Counted from the first letter of the stretch, positions 17,049 to 25,497 are shown. The stretch is DNA of 64,000 bases from Pseudomonadota bacterium (GCA_023390905.1 JAEWBY010000051.1:22469-86468), one strand, 5' to 3'. Program-made: numbers and translations. Notes: a model not told the origin generated them from the sequence alone.

Positions 17049-17972
17049 ATGCCGCGCAGTTATCCGCCTGTTTCCCTGATTGGCGTGCCCACCGATGTGG
17101 GTGCGGGGCACCGTGGTGCGCGGATGGGGCCGGACGCGCTGCGCATCGCGGGGCTGGCCGAGGCCCTGATGGCGCGCGGGGTGGATGTCATCGATACCGG
17201 CAACGTATTGGGGCCGGCCAACCCGTGGGTCGGGCCGGTGCAGGGCTATCGCCATCTGGACGAAGTGGTGGCGTGGAACCGGGCGCTGATGGATGCCACG
17301 GCCGCGGAACTGAGCCGGGGCCGGATGCCGATCATGATGGGCGGCGATCACTGCCTGGCCATCGGTTCGATTACCGCGATCGCCCGTCACTGTCGCCAGC
17401 AGGGCAAGCGCCTGCGCGTGCTCTGGCTGGACGCGCATTCGGACTTCAACACCAGCGAGGTCACGCCGTCGGGCAACATCCACGGCATGCCGGTGGCGTG
17501 CCTGTGCGGCATCGGGCCGGAAGCGCTCACCCATCTGGGCGGCGATGCTCCTGCGATCACTCCGGCGATGGTGCGGCAAATCGGCATCCGATCGGTCGAT
17601 CCGGACGAGAAGCGCTTGATCAAGGACCACGCCATCGACGTGTACGACATGCGCTACATCGACGAAGTCGGCATGAAGCGCACCATGGAAACCGCGCTCG
17701 AGGGCCTCGATGCCGATACCCACCTGCACGTCAGTTTCGATGTGGACTTCCTGGACCCCAGCATCGCCCCCGGTGTCGGCACCACGGTGCCCGGCGGCCC
17801 CAACTACCGCGAAGCGCAACTGGTCATGGAAATGATCGCCGACACCGGCCGCATGGGGTCGCTGGACATCGTCGAGCTCAATCCGGTGCTCGACCGCCGC
17901 AACCGCACGGCCAAGCTCACAGTGGACCTGGTGGAGAGCCTGTTCGGCAAGTCCACCCTGATGCGCGACTGA
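17049..17972 (+). CDS. rocF: Arginase
   Basis: Hydrolyses L-arginine to ornithine and urea with a binuclear manganese centre. The 307 residues contain all signature blocks: VGAGHRGARMGPDALR near the N-terminus, GGDH (98-101), DAHSDFN (Asp128, His130, Asp132) and SFDVDFLDPSIAPGVGT (Asp231, Asp233). The C-terminal ELNP and DRRNRTAKL segments match RocF-type arginases rather than agmatinases. It is a single gene, with no urease or ornithine gene adjacent. The 91-base upstream gap separates it from tRNA-Thr. Confidence 0.95.
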   Translation: MPRSYPPVSLIGVPTDVGAGHRGARMGPDALRIAGLAEALMARGVDVIDTGNVLGPANPWVGPVQGYRHLDEVVAWNRALMDATAAELSRGRMPIMMGGDHCLAIGSITAIARHCRQQGKRLRVLWLDAHSDFNTSEVTPSGNIHGMPVACLCGIGPEALTHLGGDAPAITPAMVRQIGIRSVDPDEKRLIKDHAIDVYDMRYIDEVGMKRTMETALEGLDADTHLHVSFDVDFLDPSIAPGVGTTVPGGPNYREAQLVMEMIADTGRMGSLDIVELNPVLDRRNRTAKLTVDLVESLFGKSTLMRD

Positions 17973-18107
17973 GGGCGCTGAATGATTTTTGCCTGAATGC
18001 ATGCGTCCGGCTTCACGCGATGTGGACGGGCGCGTGTTCATCGTGAAGCCACACCGCTAGCGGCGACACGTGGCGCGGCGCGGTTCCCAATCACGAGGAG
18101 ACGGAGC

Positions 18108-18260
18108 ATGAAACGTTGGATGGTGCTGCTGATGGTGGCGATGTTCTCTACCGCGGTCCTGTCGGGCTGCAACACCATGGCCGGTGCAGGCAAGGACGTG
18201 CAGAAGGTCGGCGAAAAGGTCGAGGACAAGGCGCAGGACTGCAAGGACGGCAAGTGCTGA
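18108..18260 (+). CDS. Entericidin-family lipoprotein (copy 1)
   Basis: A 50-residue lipoprotein: MKRWMVLLM signal, lipobox VLSGC with Cys20 as the lipidated residue, then a short amphipathic tail GKDVQKVGEKVEDKA and a terminal CKDGKC. This is the entericidin A/B pattern (EcnA antidote, EcnB bacteriolytic lipoprotein in enterics). A GAGGAG ribosome site precedes the ATG, and a strong terminator follows. The paralogue downstream shares the core sequence. The extra cysteines at the C-terminus distinguish this copy. Confidence 0.85.
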   Translation: MKRWMVLLMVAMFSTAVLSGCNTMAGAGKDVQKVGEKVEDKAQDCKDGKC

Positions 18261-18306
18261 TGCACTGAGCTTTCGTGTGCTGGCGCGCGGCGAGGCGCGC
18301 CCCCGG

Positions 18307-18330
18307 AAGGGCCGGTCCGCCGGCCCTTTC
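18307..18330 (+). terminator. Intrinsic terminator after entericidin copy 1
   Basis: Nine-pair perfect stem AAGGGCCGG/CCGGCCCTT with a TCCG loop, ending in a short T run, 46 bases after the stop. Confidence 0.8.
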
Positions 18331-18443
18331 GCTTGTCCGGATTGCCGGAAGCCGCGCACTCATGCTTGGATCCGCTCGCTGGGCGCACGATGCGATGATG
18401 CATCGTCGCCCATCGACAGGCCACCGAATACAGGAGACTTCCG

Positions 18444-18578
18444 ATGAAACGCATCGCCGCATTGTTGTTGATCGCTTTCGTGTCCACCGTCGTGCTTTCC
18501 GGCTGCAACACTGTCAAGGGTTTCGGCAAGGACGTGCAGAAGGTCGGCGAGAAGGTCGAAGATTCTTCCGGCAAGTAA
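18444..18578 (+). CDS. Entericidin-family lipoprotein (copy 2)
   Basis: A 44-residue lipoprotein with lipobox VLSGC (Cys20) and a tail GKDVQKVGEKVEDSSGK nearly identical to that of copy 1, but without the terminal cysteine pair. It has its own ribosome site (CAGGAG) and its own terminator, and a terminator separates it from copy 1, so the two are independently expressed tandem paralogues. By analogy with EcnA/EcnB one could restrain the other, but which is toxic, if either, cannot be told. Confidence 0.85.
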   Translation: MKRIAALLLIAFVSTVVLSGCNTVKGFGKDVQKVGEKVEDSSGK

Positions 18579-18608
18579 GCCGCTCGGATTCATCGCTTCC
18601 AACCTCGG

Positions 18609-18637
18609 ACGGGCTGGGAAACCAGCCCGTTCTTTTT
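18609..18637 (+). terminator. Intrinsic terminator after entericidin copy 2
   Basis: Nine-pair stem ACGGGCTGG/CCAGCCCGT, GAAA loop, followed by TCTTTTT. Textbook Rho-independent form. Confidence 0.9.
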
Positions 18638-18765
18638 GCTGTGCGCGGCATGAATGGGCCGGCCGGCTAATACGCTGTTGACGTTGGCTTGATTCGGATA
18701 CAACGCGGTGGAAGCGAGGATGGCAGCGCGGTATCCCGCCGCGGACACTCAAGTGAGGAACACGC

Positions 18766-18981
18766 ATGAACGAGGACATCATTGGCGGCAACTGGAAGCA
18801 GCTCAAGGGAAAGATCCAGGCGAAGTGGGGCGACCTCACCGACGACGATTTCCAGGTGGCCGAGGGCAACGCCGAATATCTGGAAGGCAAGCTGCAGGAA
18901 CGCTATGGCTGGGGCCGAGATCGCGCACGCACCGAAGTGCAGGATTTCGAGCGCAGCCTGCGCAGTGAAATCCGCAACTGA
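18766..18981 (+). CDS. CsbD-family stress protein
   Basis: A 71-residue hydrophilic protein matching the CsbD family: MNEDIIGGNWKQLKGKIQ start, KWGDLTDDD and EGKLQERYGWGRD. CsbD proteins are abundant, intrinsically flexible general-stress proteins of unknown molecular role. The gene is monocistronic, behind a GAGG ribosome-site region, and is closed by a terminator after a CT microsatellite. Confidence 0.9.
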   Translation: MNEDIIGGNWKQLKGKIQAKWGDLTDDDFQVAEGNAEYLEGKLQERYGWGRDRARTEVQDFERSLRSEIRN

Positions 18982-18990
18982 TCAATCGTC

Positions 18991-19010
18991 CCTCTCTCTC
19001 TCTCTCTCTC
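18991..19010. repeat. (CT)n microsatellite
   Basis: An uninterrupted run of about nine and a half CT units between the csbD stop and its terminator. It is non-coding in both flanking genes. Confidence 0.95.
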
Positions 19011-19014
19011 CCGG

Positions 19015-19042
19015 ACGGGCCGCATGCGCGGCCCGTTTCTTT
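19015..19042 (+). terminator. Intrinsic terminator of csbD
   Basis: Nine-pair stem ACGGGCCGC/GCGGCCCGT with ATGC loop, followed by TTCTTT. It lies just before the end of the convergent lipoprotein gene. Confidence 0.85.
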
Positions 19043-19051
19043 GAGCGATCA

Positions 19052-19816
19052 TCAGCGGGGCGGATCGGCGACGAATCCCTGTGGAAACGCGCGCGGCGCG
19101 TCGGCCGGGTAGCGTGGGCGACCGGGCAGGATGCCGAGCGCGATCAGTCGGCGCGGCGCGTCGTACCGGATCTCGCTGATCTGCACCGGTTGGCGGCTCG
19201 CGCGCTCGAAGGCAGTGGAACCGACCGGCGACCATTCGCGCTCACCGTGCCCGGTCCCCAGGCGTTGGCTGTGCGCGTTGGCGCGCTCGGATTTGGCGCT
19301 CCCGCTCCGTGGGGCGGCGGCCGCCGCATCCTGCGCGGATTCCTCCCGGGCGGTCGCGGGCGAATACACCTCGTGCGCGCGCTCGGCGAACACGGCGATG
19401 CCGATGACGCCTGCATTGCGTGGCCGCCCGGTGCGCGTGGCGTAGCTGTCGGCGTGATCGGTGAAGACGAACTGCGCCACGTCCTCCAGTGATTTGCGCC
19501 AGCCGGAGATCTCGGCGGTTTCCCAGGGATCCAGCACGTAGCCCGTCTGCGCCGGATGAGCGGTTTCTCCGGTCACCGCGTTGATGCCATCGACCGACAG
19601 CACCACCAGTACACGCTCGCCGGTGGTGTTGGTGAGGCGCACCGCGTAGCGATGGCCCGGCAGGCCCGCGATCCAGCGCTCACCCCGATGCGGGTACTGG
19701 GCGACCATGCGGCCCTCGTCCCGGTCGATCACGGCCACCTCCACGCGTGGGCGGGCCTGGGCCGGCGTGCAGCCGAGCAGGAGGAACAACAGGAACAGCA
19801 GTGAAAGCGGACGCAT
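19052..19816 (-). CDS. Exported/lipoprotein of unknown function
   Basis: A 254-residue protein with N-terminal MRPLSLLFLLFLLLGCTPA, a signal peptide with a lipobox-like LLGC (Cys16). The first mature half (residues about 22-135) looks like a compact beta domain (VEVAVIDRDEG, RYAVRLTNTTGERVLVVLSVDG, GYVLDPWETAEISGWR). The rest is charged and low in hydrophobics, with a conserved-looking QISEIRYDAPRRL block. The first part resembles periplasmic proteins whose domains bind envelope partners, but I recognise no named family. It is divergent from trpS and convergent with csbD. Confidence 0.65.
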   Translation of the reverse strand: MRPLSLLFLLFLLLGCTPAQARPRVEVAVIDRDEGRMVAQYPHRGERWIAGLPGHRYAVRLTNTTGERVLVVLSVDGINAVTGETAHPAQTGYVLDPWETAEISGWRKSLEDVAQFVFTDHADSYATRTGRPRNAGVIGIAVFAERAHEVYSPATAREESAQDAAAAAPRSGSAKSERANAHSQRLGTGHGEREWSPVGSTAFERASRQPVQISEIRYDAPRRLIALGILPGRPRYPADAPRAFPQGFVADPPR

Positions 19817-19921
19817 GGCGGCATCTCCGTGGGAACCACCGGAATCAACGCCCGGGCCGCGTGCGTGGGGTTGCCGGCGTGAGCGGGTAAACTGGCCGGG
19901 TTCACCTTTGTCCTGAAACAG

Positions 19922-21217
19922 ATGACCCATCGCGTCCTGACCGGCATCACCACGTCCGGCACCCCCCATCTCGGCAACTACGTCGGCGCCATCCGCCCGG
20001 CCGTGGCGGCCAGCCGCGCGCCCGGCGTGGAGAGCTTCTATTTCCTCGCCGACTTCCACTCGCTGATCAAGGTGCAGGAGCCGGCGCGCGTGCAGCGCTC
20101 GACCCTGGAAATCGCAGCCACCTGGCTGGCCTGCGGGCTGGATCCGCAGAAGGTGTGGTTCTACCGGCAGAGCGATGTGCCGGAGATCCCGGAGCTGACG
20201 TGGTTCCTGACCTGCGTGGCGGGCAAGGGCATCCTCAATCGCGCGCATGCCTACAAGGCGGCCGTCGACAGGAACCGCGCCGAAGGCGAGGACGAGGATG
20301 CCGGCATCACCGCCGGGCTTTTCATGTATCCGGTGCTGATGGCCGCCGACATCCTGATCTTCAACGCCCACCGTGTTCCGGTGGGACGTGACCAGATCCA
20401 GCACATCGAAATGGCGCGCGATTTCGGCCAGCGCTTCAATCATCTGTACGGCAAGGAGTATTTCACCCTGCCTGAAGCGGTGATCGAAGAAAACGTGGCG
20501 ACCCTGCCGGGCCTGGACGGCCGGAAGATGAGCAAGAGCTACGACAACACGATTCCGCTGTTCACCCCGCGCGCGGAGCTGAAGAAGCTGATCGCCTCGA
20601 TCCTCACGGATTCGAGCGCGCCGGGCGAGCCCAAGGACGCGGACAATTCGCACGTGTTCCAGTTGTACCAGGCCTTTGCCGATGCGGAGGAAACCGCGGC
20701 GATGCGGCAGGCGTTCGCCGAAGGCATCGGCTGGGGTGATGCCAAGCAGCGGCTGTTCGAGCGGATCGACGCGGAAGTGGCGCCGATGCGCGAGAAATAC
20801 GAAGCGCTCATCGCGCGTCCGGCGGACATCGAAGAAATCCTGCGTGACGGCGCGCGCCGCCTGCGCGAGCGCTACGCGACGCCGTTCCTGGCCGAACTGC
20901 GGCACGCGGTGGGGCTGCGCAATCTGGCCGAGCAGGAAGGCGCGACGCGGCAGCAGGCGGTGAAACACGCGCTGCCGCAGTTCAAGCAGTATCGGGAAAA
21001 GTCCGATGCGCGCTTCTACTTCAAGTTCACAGCGGCCGATGGCGCGCTGCTGATCCAGAGCAATGGATTCGATGCGCCGAAGGATGCCGGCCAGTTGATC
21101 GCCGTGCTCAAGCAGGCCGAACGCGCCGACCAACTCGAAACGCCGGCGATCACCCTGGCGGCGGAGGCGGACCAGGTGCTGGCGGCGTTGAAGCAACTGC
21201 GCGATTCGGAGAGCTGA
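19922..21217 (+). CDS. trpS: Tryptophanyl-tRNA synthetase
   Basis: Class I synthetase charging tRNA-Trp. The HIGH-equivalent is TPHLGN (residues 14-19) and the KMSKS loop is K202-MSKS-206. At 431 residues it is about 100 longer than the E. coli and Bacillus enzymes. The surplus is an added C-terminal region after the anticodon-binding helices (from about residue 340), ending with AEADQVLAALKQL. This longer form is consistent with xanthomonad TrpS. ATG19922 starts directly at the catalytic domain. A small membrane-protein gene follows two bases after the stop. Confidence 0.95.
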   Translation: MTHRVLTGITTSGTPHLGNYVGAIRPAVAASRAPGVESFYFLADFHSLIKVQEPARVQRSTLEIAATWLACGLDPQKVWFYRQSDVPEIPELTWFLTCVAGKGILNRAHAYKAAVDRNRAEGEDEDAGITAGLFMYPVLMAADILIFNAHRVPVGRDQIQHIEMARDFGQRFNHLYGKEYFTLPEAVIEENVATLPGLDGRKMSKSYDNTIPLFTPRAELKKLIASILTDSSAPGEPKDADNSHVFQLYQAFADAEETAAMRQAFAEGIGWGDAKQRLFERIDAEVAPMREKYEALIARPADIEEILRDGARRLRERYATPFLAELRHAVGLRNLAEQEGATRQQAVKHALPQFKQYREKSDARFYFKFTAADGALLIQSNGFDAPKDAGQLIAVLKQAERADQLETPAITLAAEADQVLAALKQLRDSES

Positions 21218-21219
21218 GC

Positions 21220-21519
21220 ATGCCGTTCCTGGCCGTGGTGCTGTTCCTGCCGTGGTTCCTCCTGCTCGGTTCGCTGTTCTGGGTGTTCCCGCGCCAGCCG
21301 CGCGGGCCGCGCCGCAGGGCCTTCGATGCGGCCACGCTGATCATCGCGTTCGTGCTCAGCGTGCTGGGCATGCAATGGGGATATGCGCTGGGCCTGGCCG
21401 ACGTCGGCACCGGCGCCATCTGGAAGCAGGTGCTGGCGACGCTGGTGGCCTACGGTGCGTTCCTGTTCGTGCTGACCGTGGCGATCCCGCTGCGCGCGTG
21501 GTGGCTGTCACGAAAGTAG
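21220..21519 (+). CDS. Small inner-membrane protein
   Basis: Ninety-nine residues with three predicted membrane helices: residues about 1-24 (FLAVVLFLPWFLLLGSLFWVF), 38-60 and 73-93. A basic cytoplasmic loop (PRQPRGPRRR) follows the first. It lies two bases behind trpS and is probably co-transcribed with it. No family is recognised. Confidence 0.65.
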   Translation: MPFLAVVLFLPWFLLLGSLFWVFPRQPRGPRRRAFDAATLIIAFVLSVLGMQWGYALGLADVGTGAIWKQVLATLVAYGAFLFVLTVAIPLRAWWLSRK

Positions 21520-21611
21520 CGGCGGCCCGTCGCGCATCTGCGACCAAAGACGCATCGTCCGGCGCATACGGGCTGACTAGAATCACAGCATCCTCGCCGT
21601 ACCCCCCGCGC

Positions 21612-22541
21612 ATGGACCGCTCTGGCATTACCACCATCGATACCGCCTTCCAGCGGGATCATTTCGATGCGGCTTATCTGATTGTCGAGAACGGACGCGG
21701 CGCGTTCGTCGACTGCGGCACTCAGCATGCGGTGCCGCGTTTGTTGCAGGCCGCGGCGAGCGCGGGGCTGGCGCCGGAAGACATCGACTGGCTGCTGGTC
21801 ACGCACGCGCATCTGGACCACGCCGGCGGCGCGGGTGAACTGATGTCCCGTCTGCCGAACGCGCGACTGGTCGCCCATCCGCGCGCGGCGCCGCATCTCA
21901 TCGATCCGGCGCGGCTGATCGCGGGTGCGACCGCTGTCTATGGCGAAGCCGAAATGGCGCGCAGTTACGGCGTCATCCGGCCGGTGCCGGAAGAACGCGT
22001 GGTGATCGCCGAGGACGGCCACACGCTGGAACTGGCGGGCCGCCGTCTGCAATGCATCGATACGCCGGGCCACGCGCGCCATCACCTGTGCGTGTGGGAC
22101 GAACGCAGCCGCAGCTGGTTCACCGGCGATACGTTCGGCCTGTCCTACCGCGAAATGGATGGGCCGCTCGGCCCCTTCATCCTGCCGACCAGTTCGCCCG
22201 TGCAGTTCGAACCGGAGGCGCTGAAGACCTCGATCGCCCGCCTGCTGGCCTACCGGCCCGACGGCATGTACCTGACCCACTTCGGCCGCGTCGGCGATGC
22301 GGATCGACTGGCCTCGGAACTGTTCGAGCAGATCGATGCGATGTGCCAGCTCGCGCGTCAATGCGATGCGCGGCCCGATCGCCACCGGACCCTGGTGGCG
22401 GCGCTGACGGCACTGTATCTCGAGCGTGCCCGCGCGCAGCGGTGTCCGCTCGACGATGAAACCATCGCCCGCGTGCTGGCGATGGATATCGAACTCAACG
22501 CGCAGGGGCTGGCCTGCTGGCTGGACCGCGATCGCCGCTGA
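21612..22541 (+). CDS. Metallo-beta-lactamase-fold hydrolase
   Basis: A 309-residue MBL-fold protein with the zinc motif VTHAHLDHAGG (His65, His67, Asp69, His70), a later TPGHARHHLC histidine and FTGDTFG aspartate. YLTHFGRVGD near residue 220 supplies the final histidine. The C-terminal third is helical and may be a cap. The fold is used by glyoxalase II, lactonases and phosphodiesterases; specificity is not visible. ATG21612 is chosen as the first in-frame ATG upstream of the fold; a -10-like TAGAAT lies at 21578-21583. Confidence 0.8.
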   Translation: MDRSGITTIDTAFQRDHFDAAYLIVENGRGAFVDCGTQHAVPRLLQAAASAGLAPEDIDWLLVTHAHLDHAGGAGELMSRLPNARLVAHPRAAPHLIDPARLIAGATAVYGEAEMARSYGVIRPVPEERVVIAEDGHTLELAGRRLQCIDTPGHARHHLCVWDERSRSWFTGDTFGLSYREMDGPLGPFILPTSSPVQFEPEALKTSIARLLAYRPDGMYLTHFGRVGDADRLASELFEQIDAMCQLARQCDARPDRHRTLVAALTALYLERARAQRCPLDDETIARVLAMDIELNAQGLACWLDRDRR

Positions 22542-22550
22542 GGCCGCGGC

Positions 22551-22931
22551 TCAGTCCCATTCGTTCGCGTCGTCGCGCGGATGCGTCATCGGCACGATGC
22601 AGAAACGCTGGCCGGTCGGTGCTTCCATCACCCACCAGCGCTCGTGCATGAAGGCCACGCGCCGCGCGCCGAGTGCTTCCAGGCGCCGCGCTTCGGCCTC
22701 GATGTCATCGGCTTCGATGTCCAGATGCACGCGCGAAGGGTGTTGGACCTTCTGCACTTCCACATGCAGGCCGCCCGGGCCTTCGGCCAGTCGGTCGTAC
22801 AGACCGACATTGCCATCGTCCGGGCTGACCACCGCCAGCCCGAGCGCGCGGCTCCAGAACGCGGAGGCGGCGGACAGATCGTCGGTCTGGCAATCGATGA
22901 TGAAACCTGCGAGACGGCTGCGATGCGCCAT
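22551..22931 (-). CDS. VOC-family (glyoxalase-like) protein, copy A
   Basis: A 126-residue single-domain vicinal-oxygen-chelate protein. It starts MAHRSRLAGFIIDC and has the paired beta-alpha-beta-beta-beta modules typical of the family (FWSRALGL; LHVEVQKVQHPSRVHLDI; APTGQRFCIV). It is a tandem duplicate of the next gene, from which it differs mainly in the central loop. VOC proteins include dioxygenases, lyases and antibiotic-binding proteins; substrate unknown. Twenty-six bases separate the pair, so one transcript is likely. Confidence 0.8.
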   Translation of the reverse strand: MAHRSRLAGFIIDCQTDDLSAASAFWSRALGLAVVSPDDGNVGLYDRLAEGPGGLHVEVQKVQHPSRVHLDIEADDIEAEARRLEALGARRVAFMHERWWVMEAPTGQRFCIVPMTHPRDDANEWD

Positions 22932-22957
22932 GGCGTGATTCCCGGGAAGTGAGCCGA

Positions 22958-23341
22958 TCAATCCCACTGGTTGGGCGTGGCGCCGCGTTCGGGTTGGCGC
23001 ATGCGCACGACACAGAACCGCTGGCCGGTCGGGGCTTCCATCACCCACCAGCGTTTGACGAAGCCGATCTTCTTGGCGCCCAGCGCTTCCAGTCGCGCCG
23101 CCTCGGCGTCGACGTCATCGGCCTCGATATCCAGATGCACGCGCGATGCATGTTCGACCTGCTGCACTTCCACATGCAGATCGCCCGGCGCATGCGTCAG
23201 TTCCGCGTAACGCGCCTCGCCTTCCTGATAGGTTTCGCCGCGCGGCAGTCCGAGCGCCTGGCTCCAGAACTGCGCGGCCGCTTCATGATCGTCGGTCCGG
23301 CAATCGATGATGAAACCGGCCAGACGGCTGCGATGCGCCAT
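22958..23341 (-). CDS. VOC-family (glyoxalase-like) protein, copy B
   Basis: A 127-residue paralogue of copy A. Both share the first 14 residues exactly, the segment SRVHLDIEADD and the block WWVMEAPTGQRFC. The middle is divergent and two residues longer. It is the upstream gene of the pair on the minus strand, so it holds the promoter. The duplication appears old, given the spread of substitutions. Confidence 0.8.
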   Translation of the reverse strand: MAHRSRLAGFIIDCRTDDHEAAAQFWSQALGLPRGETYQEGEARYAELTHAPGDLHVEVQQVEHASRVHLDIEADDVDAEAARLEALGAKKIGFVKRWWVMEAPTGQRFCVVRMRQPERGATPNQWD

Positions 23342-23447
23342 GGTGCGACCTCCCGGCGGGCCGGATGCCCGCGTCGCACCAGCGTACTTGAACCGATGTG
23401 ATGACGGGGACGGCGCAGGCGGCCGTCCGCCGTAGTGATGCGGATAC

Positions 23448-23882
23448 TCAGGCGATGCCGGGCAGGCCCAGTTCGGCGAACAGCGTGTTCTGCGCCTTCT
23501 TGGCCAGATTGCGGGGCACCACGCCGACGAAACCGCCGCCGCCGAGCGCCATGTCGGCCTTCATCACGAGGGCGTTGAAGCGGGTGTAGCTGCGGAAGAT
23601 GTACTCGGGGCCGTTGGAGACTTCCAGGAACATCGGCGCGGTCACCAGGCCCTTGCCCTTCCGATAGACGCGCCGGCCCTCGTGATCGTCGACGCGCTCA
23701 TAGCCATTGGCCGACGCCCAGCGCTCCACGATGCCGTGTACATCCGCGTCCGAACTCAGGCGCTGTTCGTCATACGGTGTGCCGCCGTTGCGTGCAATCA
23801 GCACCGTCGCCAGAAGACCGCCCCATCCCACCAAGGCGCCAAACATGCCGCCGATGAGGGCGACGAACAGCAAACTGGACAT
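23448..23882 (-). CDS. Small membrane-anchored protein of unknown function
   Basis: About 144 residues with one N-terminal membrane helix rich in glycine (SLLFVALIGGMFGALVGWGG) followed by a soluble domain of about 100 residues (WASANGYERVDDHEGRRVYRKGKG; EYIFRSYTRFNALVMKADMALG). ATG23882 starts right before the helix; an in-frame GTG four codons upstream is the alternative. No family is recognised. It follows the bkd operon on the same strand but behind a strong terminator. Confidence 0.6.
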   Translation of the reverse strand: MSSLLFVALIGGMFGALVGWGGLLATVLIARNGGTPYDEQRLSSDADVHGIVERWASANGYERVDDHEGRRVYRKGKGLVTAPMFLEVSNGPEYIFRSYTRFNALVMKADMALGGGGFVGVVPRNLAKKAQNTLFAELGLPGIA

Positions 23883-23947
23883 GCGAATAACCACGCGTGC
23901 GGAAAACGCGCCATTCTAGCGATGGTTCCCGCACGCCATCTGCCCGA

Positions 23948-23973
23948 AAACCGCGCACGGCCGTGCGCGGTTT
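23948..23973 (-). terminator. Terminator of the bkd operon
   Basis: A perfect 11-pair stem AAACCGCGCAC/GTGCGCGGTTT with a four-base loop, followed on the minus strand by a T run and 64 bases beyond the last bkd stop. Being symmetric, it may also act on the plus strand. Confidence 0.85.
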
Positions 23974-24036
23974 GTCGGATGGTTCTGCCTCGCGTGCGGA
24001 AGCCGGATCCTTCCGGATCCGGTTCGCCCGGGACGA

Positions 24037-25419
24037 TCATTGCGGCAGCGCGAGATCGTCGATCAGTGCCTTGAGGAAACGCGCCGCTTCGCCACCGGTG
24101 CAGGCGCGGTGATCGAAGGTCACCGACAGCGGGATGACCTTGTGCGATTCGAAGCCGCCCATCACCGGCGTCACCTGATGGCGCGCGCGGCCGGCGGCGA
24201 CGATCGCCACGCACGGCGGCACGACGACCGGCGTTGCATAGCGGCCGGCGAACATGCCGAAGTTCGACAGCGAGATCGTGTAGCCGCTGAGTTCGGAGGC
24301 GGGAATGCTGCGATCCTCGACCTGTGCGCGCAGGCGATTGATGCTCTCTCGCACGCTGCCGGCATCGAGCAGATCGGCATTGCGCAGCGCCGGCACGAAC
24401 AGACCGTCGTCGGTGTCCACCGCGATGCCGATGTCTACGTGCGGATGCAGCGTGCGCGTGAGGGTCTGGCCGTCGAACCAGGCATTCATCGCCGGCACCG
24501 TCTTGCAGCCCCGCACGATGGCGCGGACCAGACGGCCGGTCATGTCGTTGCCCGGCGTCCAGGCGTGGATGTCGGCGTCATCGCTGAGCGTGGTCGGCAC
24601 CACCTTCGCATGCGCATCGGCCATCACCCGCGCCATGTTGCGGCGCACGCCCTTGAGTTGTTCGGGCTGGCCGCTGACCGAAACGCCCGGCGGCTGCGTG
24701 CGCATGGGTTTGCCGGAGGCCGAGAGCGGGGTGCGCTGGGCGGCCGGTGATGCCGTTGCAGGCTCGGCTCCGGCCGGCCTCGGGCCAGACGCCGCAGCGG
24801 GCTGGACGCGTGCGGTCGCGGCCGGAGCGCCGATCTTCGCGCTGCCGTCGGCGGCCGCCTGCTTCACGTCGGCCATCGTCACCGCACCCTCGGCGCCGCT
24901 CGCACGCACACGCGACAGATCGACGCCCAGCTTCTTCGCCATCGCGCGCACGGCCGGCATCGCCTTGACGCCACCGACCGCGATGGCCTGTTCGGCGTGC
25001 ACGACATTGGAACTCTGCATGGCGCCGACCACGGTGCCGGCGTCGTCGCGATCACTCTGCGTCTCGCTCGTCGCCGCCTCGACGGCGGGCGCTGCCACGG
25101 GAGCGGGCGCCTGCTCTTTCGGCGGACCATGGTGATGCCCGGTGTCCTGGCCTTCCGCGCGCTGCGGCAGGTTCGGATCCGGTTCGAACACCGCCAGCAT
25201 GCTGCCGGTGGCGACGATATCGCCCGCGTTGCCGGCCAGCTTGATCACCTTGCCGGACACCGGCGACGGCACTTCAACGACCGCCTTGGCGGTTTCCATC
25301 GACACCAGCGGCTCATCGAGGCGGATGACATCGCCTTCTTTCACGAACCATTCCACGATGGTCGCGTCGGGCAGGCCCTCGCCCAGATCAGGAAGATGGA
25401 AGGTCTTGCTGTCGCTCAT
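24037..25419 (-). CDS. bkdB: Branched-chain 2-oxoacid dehydrogenase E2 (dihydrolipoyl acyltransferase)
   Basis: A 460-residue core subunit. Residues 1-80 form one lipoyl domain with the target lysine in SMETAKAVVEV. A long Ala/Pro/Glu linker follows, then a peripheral-subunit-binding domain (AMPAVRAMAKKLGVDLSRV) and a second Ala/Pro linker. The catalytic acyltransferase domain ends near SVTFDHRACTGGEAA. The catalytic histidine is there, but the usual DHxxxDG reads DHxxxTG. With the two upstream genes it transfers branched acyl groups to CoA. No E3 gene is adjacent, so it must use an E3 from elsewhere. The symbol assumes BCKDH rather than pyruvate or acetoin specificity. Confidence 0.85.
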   Translation of the reverse strand: MSDSKTFHLPDLGEGLPDATIVEWFVKEGDVIRLDEPLVSMETAKAVVEVPSPVSGKVIKLAGNAGDIVATGSMLAVFEPDPNLPQRAEGQDTGHHHGPPKEQAPAPVAAPAVEAATSETQSDRDDAGTVVGAMQSSNVVHAEQAIAVGGVKAMPAVRAMAKKLGVDLSRVRASGAEGAVTMADVKQAAADGSAKIGAPAATARVQPAAASGPRPAGAEPATASPAAQRTPLSASGKPMRTQPPGVSVSGQPEQLKGVRRNMARVMADAHAKVVPTTLSDDADIHAWTPGNDMTGRLVRAIVRGCKTVPAMNAWFDGQTLTRTLHPHVDIGIAVDTDDGLFVPALRNADLLDAGSVRESINRLRAQVEDRSIPASELSGYTISLSNFGMFAGRYATPVVVPPCVAIVAAGRARHQVTPVMGGFESHKVIPLSVTFDHRACTGGEAARFLKALIDDLALPQ

Positions 25420-25497
25420 TCGGATTCTCTTCGAAAGTGTTGCATCGAACGATGGGCGTCGCGCGTCGGCGGCGACGCCCGGAAAAACGTGTGCCAA

